18,804 bases of DNA. Origin: Clostridiaceae bacterium (GTDB lineage: Bacteria > Bacillota > Clostridia > Oscillospirales > Acutalibacteraceae). Position 1 is the stretch's first letter, and each line of letters opens with the position of its first letter. The notes under the pieces were generated by a model, which was given only the letters and a program-made list of their open reading frames with translations, ran no database searches and was not told the origin of the DNA. Below are positions 7,874 to 14,996 of the stretch, piece after piece. The position numbers were made by a program, and so were the translations under genes. The stretch lies in NCBI GenBank assembly GCA_904502175.1, contig CAJGDU010000009.1:1-18804 (forward strand), read 5' to 3'.

Positions 7874-7906
7874 AAAGACCTCCGGCAGGACCGGAGGTCT
7901 TTTCTT
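7874..7906. terminator. Bidirectional terminator between glgA and the hydrolase gene
   Basis: Perfect 12-base arms AAAGACCTCCGG (7874-7885) and CCGGAGGTCTTT (7891-7902) with a 5-base loop. The plus strand continues TTTTCTTCT; the minus strand reads TTTGTTTG. It lies between the convergent stops at 7862 and 7912. Confidence 0.88.
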
Positions 7907-7911
7907 CTGGT

Positions 7912-8811
7912 TCAGATGATGTCGTTCTTTTTCAGGAAGTCCAGCGCCAGCTGCGCGGTCTCTTCCGAGCGGCACTGCAGGAAACAGTGACCGCCGTGTT
8001 TGATCTTGTGGTCGTCGAACCCGGCCGGCAGAGCGTTGCGCAGCGCCTCGGACTTGCTCGGAAATACGAAGAGGTCCGCGGTGCCCGTCACCAGCTGACA
8101 GGGCGCTTTGATCTTGTGCAGTTCCTTGAGGTCCGGCGCAGTCGTATTGGACGTCATGTAGCAGAGCGCCGACCCTGTATACTTGACGGAGAAGGCATCG
8201 ATGAACTTTTTGGCGTCGAACTTCCGGGAGTAGACCGGGTCGACCGTCATGAGGAACTCCGCCACTTTGAAGGCCCAGTCGTAAGGCAGCAGGAAGGCAA
8301 GCGCCTTGTCCATGAAGACCCGCATGGGTTTGACCATGATGATCTTGCCGAGCCAGGCGGGCACGTTGAACATGAGCAGCGGGGCGTTCAGGATGATGGC
8401 GTTGAACCGGCTGTCGTCTTCGTTGGCCAGTTCCAGCACGACCGAGCCGCCCATGGAGTGCCCCAGCAGGATCCATCCGGACTGGTCGGTGTCCAGAAAG
8501 TCCATGAGCTCGAACAGCATTTTGACCTGCGGCACGAAGCGGATGCCCTTCAGTTCTCTGGTGGAGAACCCGAAGTCCGGCAGGTCGACCCGGACGCATT
8601 TGATGCCAGCTCTGGTATAGTGCTCCACCAGTTCATCGAAGAACGTGGTGTTGCAGCCAAAGCCGTGGATCATGAACATTTTGGCCTTCTCGACGCCTTT
8701 GGCCTCGTCGATCCGGTAGTGGAGATGGTAGTCGCCGGTCACGTAATACTGACTGTTGGCATAGGGCTCTCCGTTCCGAAAGGCCAGTTCCTTTAATACG
8801 ATTTTTGCCAT
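7912..8811 (-). CDS. Alpha/beta hydrolase
   Basis: From ATG 8811 the protein has 299 residues. It shows the oxyanion segment MIHGFGCNTTFFDEL (about 47-61), VDLPDFGFS and the nucleophile elbow GHSMGG with Ser119. The likely acid is Asp246 (TGTADLFVF) and the catalytic His275 is in KHGGHCFLQ. A cap of about 100 residues with a hydrophobic stretch (MFNVPAWLGKIIMV) lies between, which may favour lipid-like or amphipathic substrates. The substrate is unknown; esterase, lipase or C-C hydrolase are all possible. The frame extends to a TTG at 8847, but ATG 8811 is preceded by AAAGGTG at a good distance and is preferred. No signal peptide is seen. It is divergent from the flavin-reductase-like gene. 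Confidence 0.9.
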   Translation of the reverse strand: MAKIVLKELAFRNGEPYANSQYYVTGDYHLHYRIDEAKGVEKAKMFMIHGFGCNTTFFDELVEHYTRAGIKCVRVDLPDFGFSTRELKGIRFVPQVKMLFELMDFLDTDQSGWILLGHSMGGSVVLELANEDDSRFNAIILNAPLLMFNVPAWLGKIIMVKPMRVFMDKALAFLLPYDWAFKVAEFLMTVDPVYSRKFDAKKFIDAFSVKYTGSALCYMTSNTTAPDLKELHKIKAPCQLVTGTADLFVFPSKSEALRNALPAGFDDHKIKHGGHCFLQCRSEETAQLALDFLKKNDII

Positions 8812-8852
8812 AGTAACAGCACCTTTCATTTCATTTTCATTTTCCAAATCTC

Positions 8853-8881
8853 ATTATACAAAGTTTTTCTTTAGACTACAA
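8853..8881 (-). promoter_or_regulatory. Promoter of the alpha/beta hydrolase gene
   Basis: Minus-strand TTGTAG (8876-8881), 17-base spacer, perfect TATAAT (8853-8858). Confidence 0.72.
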
Positions 8882-8899
8882 ATGCTTATCGAAAAGGAT

Positions 8900-8905
8900 T
8901 ATAAT
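8900..8905 (+). promoter_or_regulatory. Probable -10 of the flavin-reductase-like gene
   Basis: A perfect TATAAT lies 42 bases before the start codon. No recognisable -35 exists at 16-18 bases, where the sequence overlaps the divergent hydrolase -35. An activator or an alternative promoter may be needed. Confidence 0.5.
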
Positions 8906-8947
8906 AGCAGTGTAGAAAATGCTTTGGAAAAGAAAGGAGACTCTACC

Positions 8948-9886
8948 ATGAGTTCATTCAAAGATCTTCGGATCGTCGACAACTTCTATCAGACCTCCGC
9001 ATTCTTCCCCATGCCCACCGTGTGCATCACCACCGTGAACCCGGACGGTAGCCTGAATGTCGGCTCCTATTCCCTCGTCTTCCCGTACTATATCGCGGGC
9101 AAGGACTACTATGCCATGCTGCTGGAGTGCCGCAACAACTCCAACACCTGCCAAAACCTCCTTCGCACCGGGAAGTGCGCCATCAACTTCATCCCCGATG
9201 ACAGAAAGACCTTCAAAGAGGCCGTCCGCCTCGGCTTCCCCGGTCCCTCCGACGAGAAGATGAAGGACTGCAAGTTCAAGTTCGAAGACGGTCTGACCGA
9301 CCCTGCCGACCCCGAGCGCCCGAAGGTCATCAAGACGGCCTTCCAGGTCATGGAGTGCACCTGGGACGCTTCGCTGGAAAACGGCGGCAACTGGAAAGCC
9401 GGCGAAATGGACGGCTATGAGGGCCCGTACAATGACTTCAACGGCATCACGTCGAAGTTCGGCGCCCACTTCATCCTGAAGGTCGAAAAGATCCTCATGA
9501 AGCCGAAATACTACGACGCCATCGTCAACGGCGTCAAGGCCAAAGACTTCCCGCCGGTGCCCGTCGACTACGGCTACCGCGATTCCACCAACTTCTGGTA
9601 CACCCCGTTCAAGGGCAGGAAAGCCCTCAGTGAGCCGGTCCCCGCACCGAAAGAGATCGACCTCGACTCCATCAAATATGCGGCAAACCGCTGCGACCCG
9701 GACGTCAAGTTCACCGATGAGGCCCTCATGAACTTCGTCAAGGTCCCGCGCCCCTTCCTGAAGACGGTCCTCATGGGCTGTGTAGACTGGGCCAAAGAGA
9801 ACAACGTCACGCTCATCACCGAAGAACACGTCAAGATCATCAACGATAAGCGCAACGCGGAAAAAGCCGCCAAGAAGAAAAAGTAA
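8948..9886 (+). CDS. Flavin-reductase-like FMN-binding protein with C-terminal helical domain
   Basis: From ATG 8948 the protein has 312 residues. Residues about 10-200 match the FMN-binding split-barrel flavin reductase family: PMPTVCITTVNPDGSLNVGS, SLVFPYYIAGKDYYAMLL, then NTCQNLLRTGKCAINFIPD. Members bind FMN and reduce flavin or act on small substrates with NAD(P)H. Residues about 255-297 (FTDEALMNFVKVPRPFLK, ending NNVTLITEEHV) resemble the small PCP_red-type domain known from protochlorophyllide reductase subunits; this is a by-eye match. The tail is lysine-rich (AEKAAKKKK). The frame opens at ATG 8882, but that start would include the -10 box, while ATG 8948 has GAAAGGAG upstream. No partner enzyme is visible next to it. 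Confidence 0.85.
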   Translation: MSSFKDLRIVDNFYQTSAFFPMPTVCITTVNPDGSLNVGSYSLVFPYYIAGKDYYAMLLECRNNSNTCQNLLRTGKCAINFIPDDRKTFKEAVRLGFPGPSDEKMKDCKFKFEDGLTDPADPERPKVIKTAFQVMECTWDASLENGGNWKAGEMDGYEGPYNDFNGITSKFGAHFILKVEKILMKPKYYDAIVNGVKAKDFPPVPVDYGYRDSTNFWYTPFKGRKALSEPVPAPKEIDLDSIKYAANRCDPDVKFTDEALMNFVKVPRPFLKTVLMGCVDWAKENNVTLITEEHVKIINDKRNAEKAAKKKK

Positions 9887-9902
9887 ATCGCCCAAAAGAA
9901 AA

Positions 9903-9936
9903 ACCCCCGGAGGAAACCTTCGGGGGTCTTTGTTTT
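9903..9936. terminator. Bidirectional terminator between the flavin-reductase-like and MATE genes
   Basis: Arms ACCCCCGGAGG (9903-9913) and CCTTCGGGGGT (9917-9927) pair with one G-T wobble around a 3-base loop. The plus strand continues CTTTGTTTT; the minus strand reads TTTTTCTTTT, the stronger tail. The stops of the convergent genes are at 9886 and 9935. Confidence 0.85.
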
Positions 9937-11305
9937 ACAGTTTATATTTCCGGAAGTACCAGATGGCGAAAGGAAGGCACGTGGCGGCGGTCAGAAGGTC
10001 CGACCACAGGACCGCGCTCTGGATGCCGACCAGGCCGACCAGACGCGGCAGGATGAACAGGATGGGGATATAGTATACCCCGCTGCGCAGCGAGGACAGG
10101 AGCGTGGCGATGCGCGCCTCCCCAATGGACTGGAACATCATATTGGTACAGACCGAAACGGGCTGGACCATGGCCGCGAGGCCGAAGAAATACATGGCCT
10201 TCGCGCCGATGCGGATGACCTCCGGGTCGTCTCGGAAAAAGCCGACGATGGGAGCGGCAAACACCATGACCAGGATGGCCAGGACCGTGACGACGAGTTC
10301 CGAGGAAATGAGCGTGAAGCGGTAACCCGCACGGACCCGGTCCCTCCTGCCGGCGCCGTGGTTGAAAGCCGCCACCGGCTGGTACCCCTGGCCGATGCCG
10401 AGGACGAAGGCGAACAGGAACATGGAGACCCTGCCGTCGATGGTCATGGCGGCAATGGCCGCGTCCCCGTATGGCCGGGCGCTGATATTGAGGAGCGTGG
10501 TGCCGAACATGGCGAGCAGCTGGCGGACCAGACTCGGCATGCCGTTGCGGCAGATGTGGACGATGGTGGAGAGGTGCTTAAAGTCGATACTGTGCACGGA
10601 CAGCTTCGTGACCGTCTTCCCGCTCAGGAACATGAAGAGCAGCAGCAGGAACGAGATGGTCTGGGACAGCGCTGTCGCGAGACCCGCGCCGCGGATGCCC
10701 AGATGCAGACCGAAGATAAAAACGGGGTCCAGCACGATATTCAGAAGGCTGCCGGAGACGAGGCCGATCATGGCGTAAAACGCTCTGCCCTCATACCGCA
10801 GCACATTGTTCAGAACGCAGCTGGCACTGAAGAAGGTGCCGGAAAGGAAGATGCATCGCCCGTACTCCACCGAATACGGCAGAATGGTCTCGGTGCTGCC
10901 GAGGAGCCGCATGAGAGGAGTGACCGTCAGAAGACCGATGACCGACAGGACGAAACCGAAGAGCATGGCCGCAAAGAACCCGGTGGATGCCGTCCGGTCC
11001 GCCGCCTGCTTTTCCCCTCTTCCCAGCTGCCGGCTGACGACGGTCCCGGCGCCGTGACCGAACAGGAACCCGAAGGCCTGGAACGTGGCCAGGATGCTGA
11101 GGACGATGCCGACCGACGCGCTGGCGCTGGTGCCGAGCCGCCCCACAAAGTAGGAGTCGGCCAGGTTGTAGAGCATGGTGACCATCATGCTGAGGATGGT
11201 GGGGACCGCCAGGCTCGGAATGAGCTTCGAAATGGGCGTGTTGACCAGCCGGTCATACTGCGCCTGTTCCGCTTCTGTCCGCGGGCGATGTACTGCTTCG
11301 GACAT
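9935..11305 (-). CDS. MATE family efflux transporter
   Basis: From ATG 11305 the protein has 456 residues with about 12 hydrophobic segments in two similar halves. Typical MATE features include PISKLIPSLAVPTILSMMVT, LYNLADSYFVGRLG, GHGAGTVVSRQLGRG and, in the second half, GQGYQPVAAFNHGAGR. Members export drugs or metabolites, including flavins or virulence factors, in exchange for Na+ or H+. The substrate cannot be predicted. The frame extends to ATG 11326, but that codon would lie almost at the transcription start, whereas ATG 11305 has GGGGAGG at 6 bases. It has its own extended -10 promoter and no regulator gene beside it. Confidence 0.94.
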   Translation of the reverse strand: MSEAVHRPRTEAEQAQYDRLVNTPISKLIPSLAVPTILSMMVTMLYNLADSYFVGRLGTSASASVGIVLSILATFQAFGFLFGHGAGTVVSRQLGRGEKQAADRTASTGFFAAMLFGFVLSVIGLLTVTPLMRLLGSTETILPYSVEYGRCIFLSGTFFSASCVLNNVLRYEGRAFYAMIGLVSGSLLNIVLDPVFIFGLHLGIRGAGLATALSQTISFLLLLFMFLSGKTVTKLSVHSIDFKHLSTIVHICRNGMPSLVRQLLAMFGTTLLNISARPYGDAAIAAMTIDGRVSMFLFAFVLGIGQGYQPVAAFNHGAGRRDRVRAGYRFTLISSELVVTVLAILVMVFAAPIVGFFRDDPEVIRIGAKAMYFFGLAAMVQPVSVCTNMMFQSIGEARIATLLSSLRSGVYYIPILFILPRLVGLVGIQSAVLWSDLLTAATCLPFAIWYFRKYKL

Positions 11306-11337
11306 ACCGGTCCCTCCCCTCTTCATATAATATTTGT

Positions 11338-11346
11338 ATTATAACA
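11338..11346 (-). promoter_or_regulatory. Extended -10 promoter of the MATE gene
   Basis: Minus-strand TGTTATAAT places a perfect -10 at 11338-11343 with TG at 11345-11346. There is no -35: the upstream position is occupied by the terminator hairpin of the preceding operon. The leader before ATG 11305 would be about 25 bases. Confidence 0.68.
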
Positions 11347-11390
11347 CAAATGGAAGGAGCCGCATGCGCTCAGTCATGCAGCTCCTTCCA
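11346..11390 (-). terminator. Terminator of the secreted-protein/SGNH hydrolase operon
   Basis: Perfect 10-base arms TGGAAGGAGC (11351-11360) and GCTCCTTCCA (11381-11390), extended inside by GCATG/CATGC (11362-11366 / 11375-11379) after one mismatch. The coding-strand tail is TTTGTGTT, only moderately T-rich. It lies 30 bases after the SGNH stop and abuts the MATE promoter. Confidence 0.72.
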
Positions 11391-11419
11391 TGGTTTGTAT
11401 GCACTTTTCAAGAAAAGCC

Positions 11420-12463
11420 TTATTTAGCGCCGATCCGCTCGAAGATCGCGTTGGCGATCATTCTGTGGCCCTGTGCCGTCGGATGGGGGTTGAAACCACT
11501 GTCATCGAGGGTCAGGTTTTCCAGCAGCGGAAGAGTGGCGGTGTTGTTGATCATCGGGATGTTCCGCAGTTCGACATAATAATAGGTGTCGTAGAACGCT
11601 TCCCATTTCTGTTTCTGGGTATTGATGATGTCATAGTACGGCTGCAGCGCATGCTCGAGAGAACGGTCTCCGGGCAGGAGGCTCCAGTTGGTCGTCGGGT
11701 TGTAGCAACCGACGGAAACGACGTTGACATCGGGGTTCAGCTTGTAGATCTGCTTGATGATGGCATCATAGTTCCGGAAATAGTCAGTCGCCCACTTCAG
11801 AACCGTGATATCCCACTGCAGCCAGTAAGCGGCCCACTTGTGGGGGTTGCCGGCAAAGCCGATGAGATAGTGAACGGCAGTGTCGATCACAGTCCGGACG
11901 GCGCCCATTTCTCTGACCTTGGCCTGAACGGTCTTGCTGGGGCCTTTCTGGAAGAAACGGCCGTCCTCAGCGATGTCATAGACACAGGCGATGGTCGGGA
12001 TCCAGATGTCGTCGAAACCGACGTCGAGCAGGATGAGGTCCGCTTCCTTGACGGCTTTCTGATACTTCGGACGAAGCTGTTTGAGGTGCTTCTCCGTGAT
12101 GACGCCTTCGGACATATAGCCCATGACGTCTTTCAGGATGTAGTCCGCCTGGAAGTTGTTGTCCAGAAGGAACCGCAGGTCATAGGTACGGATACCGGAA
12201 ATGGCGTACGGATAAAGCTTCTTCGCTCCAAGCTTTCTCGCGACGAGGTCCGGATAGGCACCCTTGATGCGCTTTCCATAGACGATCTGCTTTTTATGAC
12301 GGTTGTAGTCCGGAAGACCAAAACCGGAACTGGCGCTGTCGCCGAGGGTGGTGACGACATTGACACGCTTGATGGCTTTTGTGCCCGCAGCAAGAGACGT
12401 AAAGCTAAAGAGCGGGACGATCATAACGACAAGCAGCAGAGCTGCGATGATTTTCTTTCTCAT
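11420..12463 (-). CDS. Secreted SGNH/GDSL-type hydrolase, paralogue 1 (altered blocks)
   Basis: The 347-residue protein has a signal peptide (MRKKIIAALLLVVMIV, cleavage near SLAA). Block I is TLGDSASSGFGLPDYN with nucleophile Ser43. Block II may be ISGIRT (89-93 region). Block III reads DVGFDDIW, with Asp151 where SGNH enzymes have the oxyanion-hole Asn. Block V reads FNPHPTAQGH, with His327 and Asn325 where the paralogue at 14997-15959 has Asp. The two proteins also share KRIKGAYPDLVARKL-like and NPHPTxxGHxxIAN segments. SGNH hydrolases cleave esters or deacetylate glycans or lipids; this one may be less active or have shifted specificity. A ribosome site overlapping the previous stop codon (12471-12481) suggests translational coupling. 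Confidence 0.85.
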   Translation of the reverse strand: MRKKIIAALLLVVMIVPLFSFTSLAAGTKAIKRVNVVTTLGDSASSGFGLPDYNRHKKQIVYGKRIKGAYPDLVARKLGAKKLYPYAISGIRTYDLRFLLDNNFQADYILKDVMGYMSEGVITEKHLKQLRPKYQKAVKEADLILLDVGFDDIWIPTIACVYDIAEDGRFFQKGPSKTVQAKVREMGAVRTVIDTAVHYLIGFAGNPHKWAAYWLQWDITVLKWATDYFRNYDAIIKQIYKLNPDVNVVSVGCYNPTTNWSLLPGDRSLEHALQPYYDIINTQKQKWEAFYDTYYYVELRNIPMINNTATLPLLENLTLDDSGFNPHPTAQGHRMIANAIFERIGAK

Positions 12464-12478
12464 GGACCGGGTTCCTCC

Positions 12479-13189
12479 TTATTTCACAGCTTTCAAAGCC
12501 TGATCCATCTCGTTGATGTCACGGAAGAACTGGTCGATGGCCTGAGGACCTTCCTTCACGGCGAGGCCGGGAGACAGGATGCCGCTGAGGCCGAAGATGA
12601 CGAGCAGGGCAGCGCTACCGCCGGCAATGACAAATGCGAGGGCACCGGCGTTGGTGGCAAGATAGCCGGGGAAAAGGATAGCCTGAATGGTGACTTTTCC
12701 GACAGGACCGGTCATGTTGTAGATCTGGCTGACGATGGGAGCCCGTTTGGCAGCTTTGCCGACGAGTTCGTCGGGAGCATTCTCCAGACCGTCCGCGATA
12801 TCTTTGGAAGAATCCTGAAGAGTAGACAGAGTCTTACTCACATAGTTCTTCGCGTAGAAACCTGCAAGACTGGAGACGATGCCGACCGTAAGATCCTGGG
12901 CACGGCCCTGGAACGTGGGCTTATTACGGTTGTTGCGATTCAGCGCATAGTTCGCAATAGCAAACGGAGCGGAGAAAGGCTGAGAGGCATAGTAAACAAT
13001 GACGGGATCGCTGACGCTTCCGGTGTAGAGGTCATCGGTGTCGATGCCTTCGATGGAATCCTTCGCAAGAGAAACCAGACGGTCGGAACTGTAGGTTCTT
13101 CTGCTTGCGGCAAACGCGGTGGTCGATAAGACGGTAAACGCCATGACGGCCACCATGAGTACAGCGAACACTTTGCGGAACTTCTTCAT
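12479..13189 (-). CDS. Secreted or membrane-anchored protein of unknown function
   Basis: From ATG 13189 the protein has 236 residues. I recognise no family. It has a Sec signal peptide (MKKFRKVFAVLMVAVMAFTV, cleavage near AFA), a mature region rich in Ser, Asp and Lys, and a long hydrophobic stretch near the C-terminus (from VTIQAILFPGYLA to LVIFGLSGIL) that could form two membrane helices, ending in a charged tail. The frame extends to GTG 13210, but ATG 13189 with AAAGGAG upstream is much better. Its stop codon overlaps the ribosome site of the SGNH hydrolase, so the pair is an operon. A membrane partner for the hydrolase is one idea, not shown by sequence. Confidence 0.75.
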   Translation of the reverse strand: MKKFRKVFAVLMVAVMAFTVLSTTAFAASRRTYSSDRLVSLAKDSIEGIDTDDLYTGSVSDPVIVYYASQPFSAPFAIANYALNRNNRNKPTFQGRAQDLTVGIVSSLAGFYAKNYVSKTLSTLQDSSKDIADGLENAPDELVGKAAKRAPIVSQIYNMTGPVGKVTIQAILFPGYLATNAGALAFVIAGGSAALLVIFGLSGILSPGLAVKEGPQAIDQFFRDINEMDQALKAVK

Positions 13190-13226
13190 AATGGGCTCTC
13201 CTTTACACAATAATAATCATCACCCG

Positions 13227-13253
13227 ATCTCTGCTTCATCACAAGCCAGAGAT
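13227..13253 (-). promoter_or_regulatory. Leader hairpin upstream of the secreted-protein operon
   Basis: ATCTCTGCTT (13227-13236) pairs with AAGCCAGAGAT (13243-13253) with one bulged base and a short loop. It falls in the predicted leader about 40-65 bases before the start codon. No known riboswitch class was recognised. Confidence 0.4.
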
Positions 13254-13266
13254 ACTATGAGTATTT

Positions 13267-13283
13267 CTTAAGCCTCGCTTAAG
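13267..13283. promoter_or_regulatory. 17-base palindrome, possible operator
   Basis: CTTAAGC-CTC-GCTTAAG is a perfect inverted repeat with 7-base arms and 3-base centre. It lies about 17 bases downstream of the predicted -10 (13300-13305), a classic place for a repressor site, or it could form a small RNA stem. Confidence 0.45.
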
Positions 13284-13299
13284 ATTCACGACAGTTGCT

Positions 13300-13328
13300 A
13301 TAATAATGGAAAGCCAAAAAATGCGCAA
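13300..13328 (-). promoter_or_regulatory. Probable promoter of the secreted-protein/SGNH operon
   Basis: Minus-strand TTGCGC (13323-13328), 17-base spacer and TATTAT (13300-13305). This predicts a leader of about 100 bases before ATG 13189. The same bases also read TATAAT on the plus strand, but no plus-strand gene follows. Confidence 0.4.
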
Positions 13329-13375
13329 TACGTAAAAAACAGACAACAAATCGTAAAAATCTGTCCAAAAACTGC

Positions 13376-13437
13376 ACGCGGCCAAAAATCTGTTTGAATG
13401 GCAACGATTTCACTCAAACATGACTTTTGGCCTGCGT
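13376..13437. repeat. Long imperfect inverted repeat (hairpin)
   Basis: Three paired blocks: ACGC/GCGT with one bulge, GGCCAAAA/TTTTGGCC (13380-13387 / 13425-13432) and TGTTTGA/TCAAACA (13391-13397 / 13414-13420), around a 16-base loop. The inner unpaired segments are short and opposite each other. It could end the FAD oxidoreductase transcript, be a small RNA, or bind a regulator. Confidence 0.6.
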
Positions 13438-13543
13438 ATAGTTTATCTTAACCTTTATGTGAATTGTCACTAAAAAAGTACGGTCATCCGAACAATTCTT
13501 TGAAAAAAACGTAATGTATAGTTATTCTTTACATTTTGTTTTC

Positions 13544-14914
13544 TTAAGCTTTTCCCATCGCTTTCAGACGGTGCGTAAACACCGTATCATAGGCTTTTGC
13601 CCACTTTTGGACCGCCGGGCGGGAGTACTGTTTCGGCAGGAACTGCTCGACGACGAGGGCTGCGACGACATCGGCAACGACACCGGCGCCCTTCTTCAAA
13701 AGGTCGGGATCTTTCAGAATGGCCATGCCCCGCTTCGGCAGGTTCGGATCGAAATGCAGGAATTTCCAGAGACTGGTATGGTTGGCCGTAATGGTCAGCT
13801 CATAGTGTGTCAGGATGCCTTCATTGAACGCGTAGTCCAGCTGGTCCTGGGAAATGCGGGTGAGCAGCAGTTTGACCAGCGCGAGCGGCGCGATGTTCTT
13901 TCCCATCTTCTGGAAGTACTCATACTGATAGGGCCACAGCGTTTCGGCGGAATAAGTCCCCGTCTTGTCCGCGATGATGGTCTCCGCGAGGATCTTCGAG
14001 TTCTTGATGGCGTTTCCGATGCCGGAGCCGATGATGGGCACCGTCATGAAGGCAGAGTCGCCGATGGCAGCGTAGCCGTCCGCCACCATGATGGACAGGG
14101 GCTGACGGACCGGGATGAGGACCAGCTGACCGCCTCTCAGTTTCTTCGTGCCCAGCTGCGGGTTGGTCTTGCGATACCGTTCCGCAATGGTTTCCGCCTC
14201 TGAGACCGTCAGCGGATCCATATGACCGATGAGAAGGTCCGAGAAGGTGTCTTCCGTGGCGATCCACCCGATGCCGATGGATTCTGCGTCCGGGAACAGG
14301 ATGACTTTGTATTTGTCCTCCACGGTCGCCGGGTCGACCGGCAGGTCGTAGAAAGCACGATACACATAAAACTTCTCGCCCCAGTTCGGATGCTTCTGGA
14401 TGCCGAGGCAGTCCGGCAGTTTCGTGCGGATGACAGATTCCGCGCCGGCGGCGTCGATGACCAGATCGCCCAAGAAATCGCCCTTGTCCGTCGAGATGCC
14501 GACGACTCTGTCCCCTGCCATGACGGGACCGGTGATCTTCACGCCAAACTCGAACTTGACGCCGTTGTCTCTGGCAAAGCCGATGAGGAGCTTGTAGATG
14601 TCGGAGCGCTCCATTTTGATCTCCATCTCGTTGGGGTCGTTCGGGACCCGCTGGCGGATCTTCTTGTCCGGAGTGGTGTTGGGACCGTAGAACGTCATGT
14701 CGATCTTCCACTCCCAGGGCAGGCCGACGGCCTCCGGTCTGGGACAGCCGACGACGTCGAGGGCCTTCGGGTCAAAGATATCGGTCCAGTCGTAGCCGCA
14801 CTGGTCCTCTTCACAGCGCTCGTAGACCGTCACATCGAAACCGGCCTTCGCCAGAAGGGCTGCCGCGGTCAAACCGCCGTGGCCCGCTCCGGCCACAATG
14901 ATCTTCTTGCTCAT
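13544..14914 (-). CDS. FAD-dependent oxidoreductase (PHBH/geranylgeranyl-reductase-like fold)
   Basis: From ATG 14914 the protein has 456 residues. The N-terminus KKIIVAGAGHGGLTAAALLA holds the dinucleotide motif GAGHGG (residues 9-14), ending at VTVYERCEED with the ribose-binding acidic residue. A second FAD motif, ADGYAAIGDSAFMTVPIIGS, lies near residue 285 and is typical of this fold, as is the following SGIGNAIKNSKILAE. Members reduce or hydroxylate a wide range of hydrophobic or aromatic compounds; a role in lipid or isoprenoid reduction is possible, but the substrate is unknown. The frame extends to TTG 14956, which would include the TATAAT box; ATG 14914 has AGGAGG (14922-14927). It lies between the two SGNH genes with its own promoter. 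Confidence 0.9.
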   Translation of the reverse strand: MSKKIIVAGAGHGGLTAAALLAKAGFDVTVYERCEEDQCGYDWTDIFDPKALDVVGCPRPEAVGLPWEWKIDMTFYGPNTTPDKKIRQRVPNDPNEMEIKMERSDIYKLLIGFARDNGVKFEFGVKITGPVMAGDRVVGISTDKGDFLGDLVIDAAGAESVIRTKLPDCLGIQKHPNWGEKFYVYRAFYDLPVDPATVEDKYKVILFPDAESIGIGWIATEDTFSDLLIGHMDPLTVSEAETIAERYRKTNPQLGTKKLRGGQLVLIPVRQPLSIMVADGYAAIGDSAFMTVPIIGSGIGNAIKNSKILAETIIADKTGTYSAETLWPYQYEYFQKMGKNIAPLALVKLLLTRISQDQLDYAFNEGILTHYELTITANHTSLWKFLHFDPNLPKRGMAILKDPDLLKKGAGVVADVVAALVVEQFLPKQYSRPAVQKWAKAYDTVFTHRLKAMGKA

Positions 14915-14944
14915 GTTCGTGCCTCCTAATAAAAATGTAAATAT

Positions 14945-14953
14945 ATTATAACA
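14945..14953 (-). promoter_or_regulatory. Extended -10 promoter of the FAD oxidoreductase gene
   Basis: Minus-strand TGTTATAAT gives a perfect -10 (14945-14950) and TG at 14952-14953. No -35 is present because the upstream position is the terminator of the SGNH paralogue 2 gene. It shares the string TTTGTGTTATAATA with the MATE promoter. Confidence 0.68.
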
Positions 14954-14983
14954 CAAAAAAACGGACTCCCGGAGGAGTCCGTT
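14954..14983 (-). terminator. Intrinsic terminator of SGNH paralogue 2
   Basis: Perfect 10-base arms AACGGACTCC (14960-14969) and GGAGTCCGTT (14974-14983), 4-base loop, followed on the minus strand by a T-run before GTG. It starts 13 bases after the SGNH stop codon and abuts the next promoter. Confidence 0.87.
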
Positions 14984-14996
14984 CAGTTTTGTTCCG

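Larger units (their letters stand above)
13190..13543. other. AT-rich intergenic region with several inverted repeats, no gene seen
   Basis: These 354 bases are clearly richer in A and T than the flanking genes and hold no convincing coding frame. They contain the probable promoter and leader of the secreted-protein operon, a 17-base palindrome (13267-13283), a hairpin at 13227-13253, a long imperfect hairpin at 13376-13437, an inverted repeat GAATTGT/ACAATTC (13461-13467 / 13492-13498), and short direct repeats (AAAAATCTGT twice, TATAGTT twice). No clear terminator for the FAD oxidoreductase gene ending at 13544 is visible. Confidence 0.7.

Noticed and set aside
8954..9895. 313-codon minus-strand frame opposite the flavin-reductase-like gene
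   Set aside because: No ribosome site, no family resemblance, and the plus-strand gene is clearly real.
11390..13129. 579-codon plus-strand open frame opposite the SGNH operon
   Set aside because: It is antisense to two well-supported genes with signal peptides and ribosome sites, and shows no recognisable domain.
13299..13304. Plus-strand TATAAT suggesting a small RNA or gene to the right
   Set aside because: No matching -35 or extended TG and no plus-strand coding frame follows; the same bases serve a better minus-strand promoter. A small RNA cannot be excluded.
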